Of a stretch of DNA of 64,000 nucleotides, positions 57,499 through 64,000 are shown piece by piece. Within the stretch, counting starts at the first letter, position 1; the number at the start of each line of letters is the position of its first letter. The stretch spans positions 414,618-478,617 of the forward strand of contig NZ_LMSS01000002.1 in assembly GCF_001429605.1 (NCBI RefSeq), read 5' to 3'. Under the pieces are notes generated by a model. It was not told where the DNA came from, made no database searches, and saw only the letters and a list, made by a program, of their open reading frames with translations. Both the position numbers and the translations under genes were made by a program. The DNA is from Phycicoccus sp. Soil802 (GTDB taxonomy: Bacteria; Actinomycetota; Actinomycetes; Actinomycetales; Dermatophilaceae).

Positions 57499-59232
57499 AT
57501 GGCACCCACCTCGCCCGACGACACCTCTGCCCGCGCCACAGGGCCCGGCACCGCGGCATACCGGGAAGCTCGTGACACCCTCGTCGCGCTCAGTGGACAG
57601 CACGAGCGCGCGGTGCGCGAGTTCCGTTGGCCCGACGTGGGGGAGCGGTTCAACTGGGCGGTCGACTGGTTCGACGAGATCGCCCGCGACAACACCGCCA
57701 CCGCCCTGTGGATCGTCGAGGAAGACGGGTCCGAGCTCAAGCTGAGCTTCGACGAGCTGGCCCTGCGGTCCGACCAGATCGCGGTCTGGCTGGCATCCCT
57801 GGGAGTGGGCAAGGGCGACCGGGTGCTGCTCATGCTCGGCAACCAGGTGGAGCTGTGGGAGACGATGCTCGGGGTGTTCAAGCTCGGCGCGGTGATCATG
57901 CCGACCACGGCAGCCCTGGGGCCGGCCGACCTGCGCGACCGCGTGGACCGCGGTGAGGCAAAGGTTGTCGTGGCCAACGCTGCCGACGCCCCGAAGTTCG
58001 ACGAGGTGCCCGGCGACTACCTCCGCGTGGTTGTCGGCGCGGTCGATGGATGGCACACGTACGCCGACGCCTATGCGGTGGTGGGTCATGAGTTCCAGAC
58101 CACCACCGCCGCCACGGATCCGTTGCTGCTCTACTTCACCTCTGGGACGACCAGCAAGCCGAAACTCGTTGAGCACACGCAGGTTTCGTACCCAGTGGGT
58201 CACCTGTCGACGATGTACTGGATCGGTGCCAGGCCGGGCGACGTCCACCTCGCGATCAGCTCCCCGGGCTGGGCGAAGCACGCGTGGTCCTGCTTCTTCG
58301 CCCCTTGGATCGCGGAGTCGACGATCTTCGTCTTCAACTACACGCGCTTCGACGTGGCCGCCCTGCTCGACCAGATCCGCCGTGCCGAGGTGACGACCTT
58401 CTGCGCGCCCCCGACGGTGTGGCGGATGCTGATCCAGGCCGACCTCAGTGGCGGCAAGGGCGAGCTCCGCGAGCTGCTCGCGGCCGGGGAGCCGCTCAAC
58501 CCCGAGGTGATCACGCAGGTCGAGAAGGCGTGGGGTCTGGTGATCCGGGACGGCTACGGGCAGACCGAGACGACCCTGCAGGTGCGCAACATCGCCGGCG
58601 AGCCGCTCAAGCCCGGGTCGATGGGCCGGCCGATGCCGGGCGTGCCGGTGGCCCTGATCGACCCGCTCACCGGTGAGCTCGCCGACGAGGGGGAGATCGT
58701 CCTCGACCTCTCGAAGCACCCGGTCAACCTGATGACCGGCTACCTCGGCGACGACGAGCGCCAGGCCGAGGCGATGGCCGGTGGCTACTACCACACGGGT
58801 GACGTGGCGCAGCGGGACGCCGACGGCTACATCACCTACATCGGTCGCACCGACGACGTGTTCAAGGCGAGCGACTACAAGGTCTCGCCGTTCGAGCTCG
58901 AGAGCGTGCTGATCGAGCACCCGGCGGTGGCGGAGGCGGCGGTGGTCCCGGCTCCCGACCCGACCAGGCTGGCGGTGCCCAAGGCCTACATCGCCCTGGC
59001 GCCAGGCTGGGAGCCCGATGCGGAGACGGCCAAGGCGATCCTCGGCTACGCCCGGGGCCACCTCGCTCCCTACCTGCGCGTGCGCCGGCTCGAGTTCTTC
59101 GAGCTCCCCAAGACGATCTCGGGGAAGATCCGGCGGGTGGAGCTCCGCGACCGCGAGCAGCACGCCTTCGAGGGCGGCACCTCGCTGTCCGAGGAGTTCC
59201 GCGACGACCAGTTCCCCGACCTCAAGTCCTGA
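57499..59232 (+). CDS. AMP-forming acyl-CoA synthetase (medium-chain/ACSM-like)
   Basis: 577 residues from ATG 57499; a CAGGGT box seven bases upstream. N-terminal domain from WPDVGERFNWAVDWFDE, P-loop LYFTSGTTSKPKLVEHTQ, GYGQTETTLQV, hinge YYHTGDVAQRDADGYITYIGR and C-terminal catalytic lysine in LPKTISGKIRRVEL. The whole resembles medium-chain acyl-CoA ligases rather than acetyl-CoA synthetase. Substrate inferred: medium-chain or aromatic acids. Tandem 11-bp repeats lie just beyond its stop. Confidence 0.92.
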   Translation: MAPTSPDDTSARATGPGTAAYREARDTLVALSGQHERAVREFRWPDVGERFNWAVDWFDEIARDNTATALWIVEEDGSELKLSFDELALRSDQIAVWLASLGVGKGDRVLLMLGNQVELWETMLGVFKLGAVIMPTTAALGPADLRDRVDRGEAKVVVANAADAPKFDEVPGDYLRVVVGAVDGWHTYADAYAVVGHEFQTTTAATDPLLLYFTSGTTSKPKLVEHTQVSYPVGHLSTMYWIGARPGDVHLAISSPGWAKHAWSCFFAPWIAESTIFVFNYTRFDVAALLDQIRRAEVTTFCAPPTVWRMLIQADLSGGKGELRELLAAGEPLNPEVITQVEKAWGLVIRDGYGQTETTLQVRNIAGEPLKPGSMGRPMPGVPVALIDPLTGELADEGEIVLDLSKHPVNLMTGYLGDDERQAEAMAGGYYHTGDVAQRDADGYITYIGRTDDVFKASDYKVSPFELESVLIEHPAVAEAAVVPAPDPTRLAVPKAYIALAPGWEPDAETAKAILGYARGHLAPYLRVRRLEFFELPKTISGKIRRVELRDREQHAFEGGTSLSEEFRDDQFPDLKS

Positions 59233-59255
59233 GGCGGGCGCGCGGTCCTCCCCGT

Positions 59256-59354
59256 GCACCTCCTCTGCACCTCCTCTGCACCTCCTCTGCACCTCCTCTG
59301 CACCTCCTCTGCACCTCCTCCACACCTCCTCTGCACCTCCTCGGCACCTCCCGC
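59256..59354. repeat. nine tandem copies of an 11-bp repeat after the acyl-CoA synthetase gene
   Basis: The unit GCACCTCCTCT is repeated nine times, four inner copies slightly changed. It begins 23 bases past the stop codon. On the reverse strand it reads AGAGGAGGTGC, i.e. repeated Shine-Dalgarno-like tracts. Confidence 0.95.
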
Positions 59355-59496
59355 ACGTCCGCGTCCCACGGGTGACATCCGTCGTTGGCTCAGGCCGGCT
59401 GCTCCTCTAGCATCTTCGGGTCGAACGGGAGCCGGGGACTGCGCCCGCCGACCAACACGTGGCCTGCTCACAGGCCGAACCACCGTGGGAGAAGGC

Positions 59497-59922
59497 ATGA
59501 ATGGGCTGGCCACTGCCGTGCCGCTGACGACGCGTATCGCCGTCCACGTGCTCGGCGTGGACCCGGACCGTCGCGTGCTCCTGGACCGCGCCCGCCCGCC
59601 GTCGGAGCCCGTCTGGGGCCTTCCCGGGGCCGTGGTCGCGCCGGGCGAGGACCCAGTGGTCAGGGCGCGCCGGCTGGTGTCGGACGCAGGGGCGATCGCC
59701 GCGACCAGGGTCGAGGTGATCGACCTCGAGAGCCTCGTCGAGGACGGCCTGCACGTCGTGCACCTGGTCTTCGAGTGCGGGGCGGAGCCCTCGCTGCTGC
59801 GCACCGACGGCACGTCGTCGGCCCTGTGGTGGACACTGCCCGAGATCGTCGGGCTCAGCCTCTCGGCGCGCACCCGCAAGGCGCTGGCCTCGCGCTGGGC
59901 GATGATCTGGCCCGACACCTGA
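59497..59922 (+). CDS. Nudix-fold protein with degenerate Nudix box
   Basis: 141 residues from ATG 59497 with GGGAGAAGG upstream. The fold is Nudix (TRIAVHVLGVDPDRRVLLDRA, WGLPGAVVAPGEDP, LWWTLPEIVGL). The Nudix helix should read RExxEExG but here is RRLVSDAG: both catalytic glutamates and the partner arginine pair are lost. It is probably not a hydrolase, and may be a binding protein. A small hairpin (GGCCTG/CAGGCC, 59461-59476) lies 20 bases upstream. Confidence 0.82.
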   Translation: MNGLATAVPLTTRIAVHVLGVDPDRRVLLDRARPPSEPVWGLPGAVVAPGEDPVVRARRLVSDAGAIAATRVEVIDLESLVEDGLHVVHLVFECGAEPSLLRTDGTSSALWWTLPEIVGLSLSARTRKALASRWAMIWPDT

Positions 59923-60035
59923 TCGGTGCGGTGCGGGATCGCTGCGCTGGTAGGGCATTCCGGCCATTACGGGCATCTGGGTTCCGGTGGGCGTGGTTGG
60001 TCTCAGTGGATGGTCGTTGAGGGCTTTCGAGGCCG

Positions 60036-61364
60036 TTGGACCCCGAGTACCGTGAAATCGGCGGTCCGCCGGGTCCGCTGGGGTATCAGAGCGGGCCGGG
60101 GCTGCCAGTGCGGACTTACCCATATGCGTTTCACGTCGCCCTCGACGGCAACGGACTGAACGGGCTCGAGGGCCGGGCGGGCGTGTGCCTGTTCCACTAC
60201 GACCCCGTCACCGGCGACCACGCCTACAAGGTCACGTACTTCGGCGGAGCGTCCGGTGGGCACGCGCCGAGTGTCGACCCCAGCCGGCGGATCGGCTTCC
60301 TGGGCAACACGGGTCAGCACCTGCTCTTCTACGACCTCGCGACGCTGGAGGAGGCCGACCGGGTCTCGACCCTGCGGTTCGAGGTGCCCGACACCACGAT
60401 CAAGGGCAGCACCCACGTGGTCTGGCTCGACGACACGCAGTTCGTCACGTCGATCGGCGAGCACCTGTGGAAGTTCGACGTCAACCGCCTCACCAAGGCC
60501 GAGCAGGTCGCACCCCACGGGCTGAAGATCCCGCACGCGATGAAGCGCACCGCCTCCGGCCGCTACATCGTCTACGGCGGGATGGACCACCCGACCAGGG
60601 GTGAGGCCAAGGAGGTCGGCATCCTCGACACCGTGACGGGCGAGGTCCGCCGGATCACCCTGCCGACCACCTGCTGGCACGTCGTCTGCCATCCGGTGCT
60701 CGACGTCTTCTACGCGATCTCGTTCAGGGTCAACGCCGCCGACCGCTCGGACTACGAGCACTGGGGCATGGCCTGGCTGCGCCAGTACGCGTTCGAGATC
60801 GACGCCGAGGACGGTCGGGTGGTGCGGCACTGGGCCGCCGACCGCGACCTGCCGGCCCACATCAACTCCGACGTGACGATCTCCGACTCCGAGCTGATCT
60901 TCTGCACCGGCGGCAGCCACACGGTCGTCTTTGTCGACCTGCTCACGCTGAGCCAGCACCGGCTCATCGACGAGCACCCGGGCGCGCTGGAGAGCCTCGC
61001 CCTCACCCGTCAGTCGGCCAACACCGTCGCCGAGTCGGTCATGCGCGGCAACTTCTTCAGCAACTCCAACCTCTATGCCGAGTCGCTGCGGGTGAGCCGC
61101 GGCGCCCTGGTCGACGGCATCTATGCGTGCCAGCTCTCGGCCGACCAGACCCTGCTGTTCACCGCGAACCGCGGCCAGAACCACATCACAGTCTACGACT
61201 ACCCGTCCCTGGCGGTCCGCGACCGGATCGTCATGCCGGAGCTCCAGGAGTTCGACCCACGGTTGGCCGCGTGGGGTGACCCCCGACTCGGGTTCCACCA
61301 CTCCTACCTCGTCAGCCCCGACGCCGCCTCGTCCGAGGCACCCAGTCCCGCAGGAGCCCACTGA
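60036..61364 (+). CDS. beta-propeller-like protein, first gene of an unrecognised cluster
   Basis: 442 residues from TTG 60036; the frame is closed 16 bases upstream (TGA 60018-60020). GAGG lies three bases before, so the start is weak; GTG 60108 is an alternative. The body repeats beta-strand units with conserved turns (GASGGHAPSVDPSRRIGFLGN, GSTHVVWLDDTQFV, TGGSHTVVFVDLLT, GQNHITVYDYP), as expected for a seven-bladed propeller. It is rich in His, Trp and Asp. No signal peptide. I do not recognise the family. The next gene starts at its stop codon (TGATG). Confidence 0.82.
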   Translation: MDPEYREIGGPPGPLGYQSGPGLPVRTYPYAFHVALDGNGLNGLEGRAGVCLFHYDPVTGDHAYKVTYFGGASGGHAPSVDPSRRIGFLGNTGQHLLFYDLATLEEADRVSTLRFEVPDTTIKGSTHVVWLDDTQFVTSIGEHLWKFDVNRLTKAEQVAPHGLKIPHAMKRTASGRYIVYGGMDHPTRGEAKEVGILDTVTGEVRRITLPTTCWHVVCHPVLDVFYAISFRVNAADRSDYEHWGMAWLRQYAFEIDAEDGRVVRHWAADRDLPAHINSDVTISDSELIFCTGGSHTVVFVDLLTLSQHRLIDEHPGALESLALTRQSANTVAESVMRGNFFSNSNLYAESLRVSRGALVDGIYACQLSADQTLLFTANRGQNHITVYDYPSLAVRDRIVMPELQEFDPRLAAWGDPRLGFHHSYLVSPDAASSEAPSPAGAH

Positions 61365-61840
61365 TGGCCGACTACACGATCGACACCACCGTCTTCGGCG
61401 GAAACACGTTCAGCTCCGACGTCACTGCGGACGTGACCTCGAGCCTCACCGGGCTCGACAACATGAAGCTCACCCTCGCGGGTGGCACCACGAACACGAA
61501 CAACGGCGAGAACACCGTCCACAGTGACGCCACCATCACCCTCGAGCCGGTCACGACGACGTCGACGGTCAACACGACCTCGAGCATCGAGTCGAGCTCC
61601 GACGTCACGTCCAACGCCAACGTCGCGACGACGTCGAGCGTCGACCTCAAGCCGGTGGCGGTCGACACCTGCGTGCGGCTCGAGCTCGGACCGCCACCAG
61701 CCACCGAGGTCTGCACGCCCTACGAGCAGACGTGGGGGTGGTCGGTGCTCGGCCTGGAGCTGTTCGCGCTCACCGTCCGCGGCAGTGCCACGGCGCACAT
61801 CCGGCCCGAGCACCACGGCCCCGTCGTGATCGACCTGTGA
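61364..61840 (+). CDS. Ser/Thr-rich beta-repeat protein of unknown function
   Basis: 158 residues from ATG 61364, overlapping the previous stop by one base; GAGC/CAGGAG is just upstream. The middle half is almost all Ser, Thr, Asn, Asp and Val (TSSLTGLDNMKLTLAGG, SSIESSSDVTSNANVATTSS), with a repetitive strand-turn rhythm. Two cysteines lie in VDTCVRLELGPPPATEVC, and the end is TAHIRPEHHGPVVIDL. No signal peptide or membrane segment. Unrecognised. Confidence 0.8.
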   Translation: MADYTIDTTVFGGNTFSSDVTADVTSSLTGLDNMKLTLAGGTTNTNNGENTVHSDATITLEPVTTTSTVNTTSSIESSSDVTSNANVATTSSVDLKPVAVDTCVRLELGPPPATEVCTPYEQTWGWSVLGLELFALTVRGSATAHIRPEHHGPVVIDL

Positions 61841-61847
61841 GCCCGTC

Positions 61848-62549
61848 GTGACCACCGCCCGCCGCAAACCAGCGAAGGCCACAGCCGCCAAGGCCACGGC
61901 CGCGAAGGCCACACCCGCGAAGGTCACAGCAGCGCAGCCGTCATCCGACGCGATCGTGCTGACCGGGCCGCCCGGTCTGCTCAGGGCGACCGTCTCGGTG
62001 GAGAACGCCGTCGACCAGCGCGTCGCGGTGCGGGGACTCACCCTGCACCGCAGCGGGCAGCAGGCCCTCGCCGGCGCCGGCGCGGCCGTGATCGCCCCGG
62101 GTGCCACGGCCCAGGTCCCGGTCTCCTTCCGACTCGAGCCGGACACCCCGCCGGGTGAGTACCCGGCGGAGGTGGAGGTGGGCGGCATCCGTCGGGAGGC
62201 GGTCCTACGGGTCGAGCCCGACCTCTCGATGCACGTCTCGCCACGGCGGGTGATGGCCGAGGTGGGCGGCTCGGCGGTCACGATCACCGTGACCAACGAC
62301 GGCAACCTCCCGATCCCGCTGGCCGCCGTCGTGCGCGCCCGCACCGACGACGGCGGACCCGACCCGGGCCCCGACGTCACCCTCACGCTGACCGACGCGA
62401 CGACTGCCGCGCCGGGCACCACCTCCGTGCTCCGGGGCAGCCTCAGCGTCCCCGACGAGCTCGACCCCACCCGTCGGCACACCGCACGGGTCCCGGTCGG
62501 CACGGCCGACCTCGACGTCATCATCCTGCCTCGCGACCCATCGGAGTGA
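61848..62549 (+). CDS. protein with Lys/Ala repeat and Ig-like module, unrecognised
   Basis: 233 residues from GTG, seven bases after the previous stop. N-terminal repeat of Ala/Lys (AKATAAKATAAKATPAKV). Then two Ig-like beta-sandwich regions with typical turns: LRATVSVENAVDQRVAVRGL... VPVSFRLEPDTPPGEYPAEVEVG and VTITVTNDGNLPIPLAAVVRA. These resemble the CARDB/COG1470-type Ig modules seen in secreted and some cytosolic proteins. No signal peptide is visible. Confidence 0.8.
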   Translation: MTTARRKPAKATAAKATAAKATPAKVTAAQPSSDAIVLTGPPGLLRATVSVENAVDQRVAVRGLTLHRSGQQALAGAGAAVIAPGATAQVPVSFRLEPDTPPGEYPAEVEVGGIRREAVLRVEPDLSMHVSPRRVMAEVGGSAVTITVTNDGNLPIPLAAVVRARTDDGGPDPGPDVTLTLTDATTAAPGTTSVLRGSLSVPDELDPTRRHTARVPVGTADLDVIILPRDPSE

Positions 62550-62554
62550 TCACC

Positions 62555-63439
62555 ATGAGCACCACCGCACCCGAGTACCTCACCTCCCTGCGCGACGGCT
62601 TCGCCGATGCCGTGCAGCAGTGGGTGGACCAGTCGACGACCGCCTGGGACCAGTGGCAGCAGGCCTGGTCGCCGGTCGTCGAGGCAGCAGGGCTCGGTAT
62701 GCCGGGTGCTCCCGGCACAGCCCCCGGTCGCCGGTCGAAGGGTGCGCGCGGCCACGGCCACGGCCACGACCAGCACCACGAGCACGGGCACGACCACCAC
62801 CAGCACGGGCACGACCACCACGAGCACGGGCACGACCACCACGAGCACGGGCACGACCACCAGGGGTGCGGCTGTCACGACCGGTGCGGGTGCGGCGATG
62901 TGTGTGACTGCTGCGTGCCGGCGGCGGACGTGATCGTCCACGCCCGGGCCGGTGAGGTGCGCGTGGTGCCCTTCAGGCTCCACAACCCCTGGCGTCGCGA
63001 GCGCGAGGTGTCCCTCGAGGTCGGGCCCTGGCACGGCTGCGACGGTGACGACCTCGAGATCCGCGCGGTCCTGGAGGAGGAGAAGGTCGTCCTGAAGCCG
63101 TGCGAGGACAGGGTGGTCCGGCTGCTGGTGTCGACCCGCGGCGACGGCTCGTCGACCAGCAGGTCCGCGGACGTGGTCGACAAGGCGGAGCCCAAGGACC
63201 CGGCATCGGACGCACCCACCAAGCCCACCAAGGCGGCCGCAGCCGCAGCTGCGGCGCGTGAGTCCGTGGACGTGGTGGTCGCCTCGAGGAGCCGGACCGC
63301 CGACGTCGACTCGTGCGTGAGTGCCTATGCGGACGTCCGCTTCGAGGGCTGCGCGCGCCCGCAGCGGGTCGCCGTCGTGGTGCTGCCCGCGGAGTGCGAC
63401 GCGGTCGACCTGGGCTGCGACTGCGGATGCTGCTGCTAG
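62555..63439 (+). CDS. His/Cys-rich protein with Ig-like module, unrecognised
   Basis: 294 residues from ATG 62555, five bases after the previous stop. N-terminal helix with Trp and Gln (FADAVQQWVDQSTTAWDQWQQAW), then a His-rich tract of four HHxHGHD repeats (residues 74-101), then a Cys cluster (GCGCHDRCGCGDVCDCC). A beta-sandwich module follows (VIVHARAGEVRVVPFRLHNPWRREREVSLEVGPW), then a Lys/Ala linker and a cysteine-rich C-terminus ending CDCGCCC. The His and Cys tracts are likely metal-binding. No signal peptide. Confidence 0.82.
   Translation: MSTTAPEYLTSLRDGFADAVQQWVDQSTTAWDQWQQAWSPVVEAAGLGMPGAPGTAPGRRSKGARGHGHGHDQHHEHGHDHHQHGHDHHEHGHDHHEHGHDHQGCGCHDRCGCGDVCDCCVPAADVIVHARAGEVRVVPFRLHNPWRREREVSLEVGPWHGCDGDDLEIRAVLEEEKVVLKPCEDRVVRLLVSTRGDGSSTSRSADVVDKAEPKDPASDAPTKPTKAAAAAAAARESVDVVVASRSRTADVDSCVSAYADVRFEGCARPQRVAVVVLPAECDAVDLGCDCGCCC
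62774..62857 (+). repeat. four 21-bp units encoding the His-rich tract
   Basis: Four near-identical 21-bp units (one varies GAG to CAG), in frame, encode HHEHGHD repeats in the His/Cys-rich protein. Confidence 0.95.
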
Positions 63440-63449
63440 GAGGAGTGTC

Positions 63450-64000
63450 ATGACGGAGACGAACAGCACCGACGAGACGCTGGCCCGGATCACCGAGCTG
63501 GCGCGCCAAGCCCTGCAGTCACAGTCGACCCTGGCCAAGCAGTCGCTCGAGCTGGGCCGGGCGGCCCTGTCCGGCGATGTCGACCGGTCCACCACCAGCA
63601 AGGCCTACCTCGACGCCGTGAGCCGCGAGGGCGCGCGCTACTGGCGTGAGGCCAGCGCCCTGGGCCTCGACTACGCCAGCGAGCTCATGGCGCTGGGCAC
63701 CCGGAGTGCGGCCCGCATCATCAGCGACGCCTCCGCTGCCGGCGGCACGCGGGTGCGTCGCGGCACCACCACCTCGCGCACCGGCGCTCCGCCGGCGCCG
63801 CCGGCCGAGCCGGACGACGGGGTCCGCCGCTCACGGGTGCACCTGCGAGCGGCCGTGGGGCAGACCGCCCAGGGCACGGTCACGGTCGTCAACCGGCACC
63901 CACGCGCCCGTCGCGTCGAGCTGGAGCCCAGCGACCTGCGCGACGCCACCGGCACGGTGGTCGCGCTCAGCCTGGAGGTCGAGCCCGAGCACGTGACGAT
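63450..64000 (+). CDS. phasin-like helical protein with Ig-like module, cut by the window edge
   Basis: The frame starts at ATG 63450 with AGGAGG upstream, ten bases after the previous stop, and runs to the end of the window (183 codons, open). The first ~90 residues are helical and amphipathic (ARITELARQALQSQSTLAKQ, SREGARYWREASALGLDYAS), as in phasins or other granule-binding proteins. After a Thr/Pro-rich linker (TRTGAPPAPPAEPDDG) an Ig-like module begins (VHLRAAVGQTAQGTVTVVNRHPRARRVELEPSDL). No signal peptide. The layout matches the 62555 protein, so the genes are related. Confidence 0.8.
   Translation, partial: MTETNSTDETLARITELARQALQSQSTLAKQSLELGRAALSGDVDRSTTSKAYLDAVSREGARYWREASALGLDYASELMALGTRSAARIISDASAAGGTRVRRGTTTSRTGAPPAPPAEPDDGVRRSRVHLRAAVGQTAQGTVTVVNRHPRARRVELEPSDLRDATGTVVALSLEVEPEHVT

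Noticed and set aside
59256-59354. CRISPR array
   Set aside because: The repeats are 11 bp and directly adjacent, with no spacers and no cas genes.
61304-63601. 765-codon minus-strand frame across the five-gene cluster
   Set aside because: Antisense to coupled genes with good Shine-Dalgarno sites; repetitive Val/Pro stretch comes from the His-repeat region read backwards.

Overview
The window is chromosomal DNA from a very GC-rich actinobacterium. The best guess is the order Micrococcales, family Intrasporangiaceae (the Janibacter/Terrabacter/Phycicoccus group). This placement is inferred from base composition, the furA-katG pair, the signal-recognition RNA gene beside dnaX-recR, the lysC-asd pair, mycobacterial-type GH15 and GH38 sugar hydrolases, and the abundance of leaderless promoters. 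Most genes look like ordinary core or household genes. I saw no transposase, integrase, phage gene or CRISPR array.

Layout. 1-3.1 kb: two glyoxalase/VOC-fold proteins, an AraC regulator and a cationic amino-acid permease. 3.3-6.2 kb: katG and its repressor gene furA with an overlapping operator and promoter. 6.2-10.7 kb: a PH-domain membrane protein, a 56-residue membrane protein, upp, tadA, a DedA protein and an MFS exporter. 10.8-16.1 kb: tRNA-Ser(CGA), then the PEP synthase ppsA with its regulatory kinase/phosphorylase gene, then a DEAD-box helicase. 16.2-21.2 kb: a GH38 alpha-mannosidase convergent with a GH15 trehalase/glucoamylase-like enzyme. 21.5-26.0 kb: two-component system, SHOCT protein, ABC-2 exporter and an SPW-repeat protein. 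26.0-29.8 kb: aldehyde dehydrogenase, DUF779 protein and a GAF-domain regulator. 29.9-36.2 kb: LytR_C protein, a VapB/ParB-like small protein divergent from a HerA-like ATPase, an AEC transporter, a PrpE-like acyl-CoA synthetase, a membrane protein and tRNA-Ser(GGA). 36.4-41.1 kb: a coupled operon of amino-acid permease, solute-binding lipoprotein, cNMP-binding/DUF294 protein and metallophosphoesterase. 41.5-47.4 kb: SRP RNA, an ABC exporter, dnaX, recR and a DUF5063 gene. 47.6-50.3 kb: a secreted protein and an ABC exporter. 50.5-52.9 kb: lysC with an internal beta-subunit start, then asd. 52.9-57.5 kb: lipoproteins and cell-wall enzymes (M15 peptidase, YkuD-like protein) and a PPi-type phosphofructokinase. 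57.5-59.9 kb: an acyl-CoA synthetase and a degenerate Nudix protein. 60.0-64.0 kb: a tightly coupled, unrecognised five-gene cluster that runs off the right edge.

Three things stand out. First, the octamer GTATGCCG/CGGCATAC occurs over 40 times by eye on both strands, in genes and between them, and intergenic copies form inverted pairs that look like terminators; this density and arrangement resemble a DNA-uptake or other genome-wide signal. Second, the 60-64 kb cluster encodes soluble-looking proteins with a beta-propeller-like fold, Ser/Thr-rich beta repeats, Ig-like modules, phasin-like helices and a His/Cys-rich metal-binding segment; I know of no described system with this set. Third, the Asd encoded next to lysC lacks the catalytic cysteine.

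Regulation is unusually legible: about a dozen genes have a TANNNT (or CANNNT) -10 box placed 6-7 nt before the start codon, implying leaderless mRNAs. Coordinates of starts were chosen from these boxes, Shine-Dalgarno spacing and start/stop overlaps.
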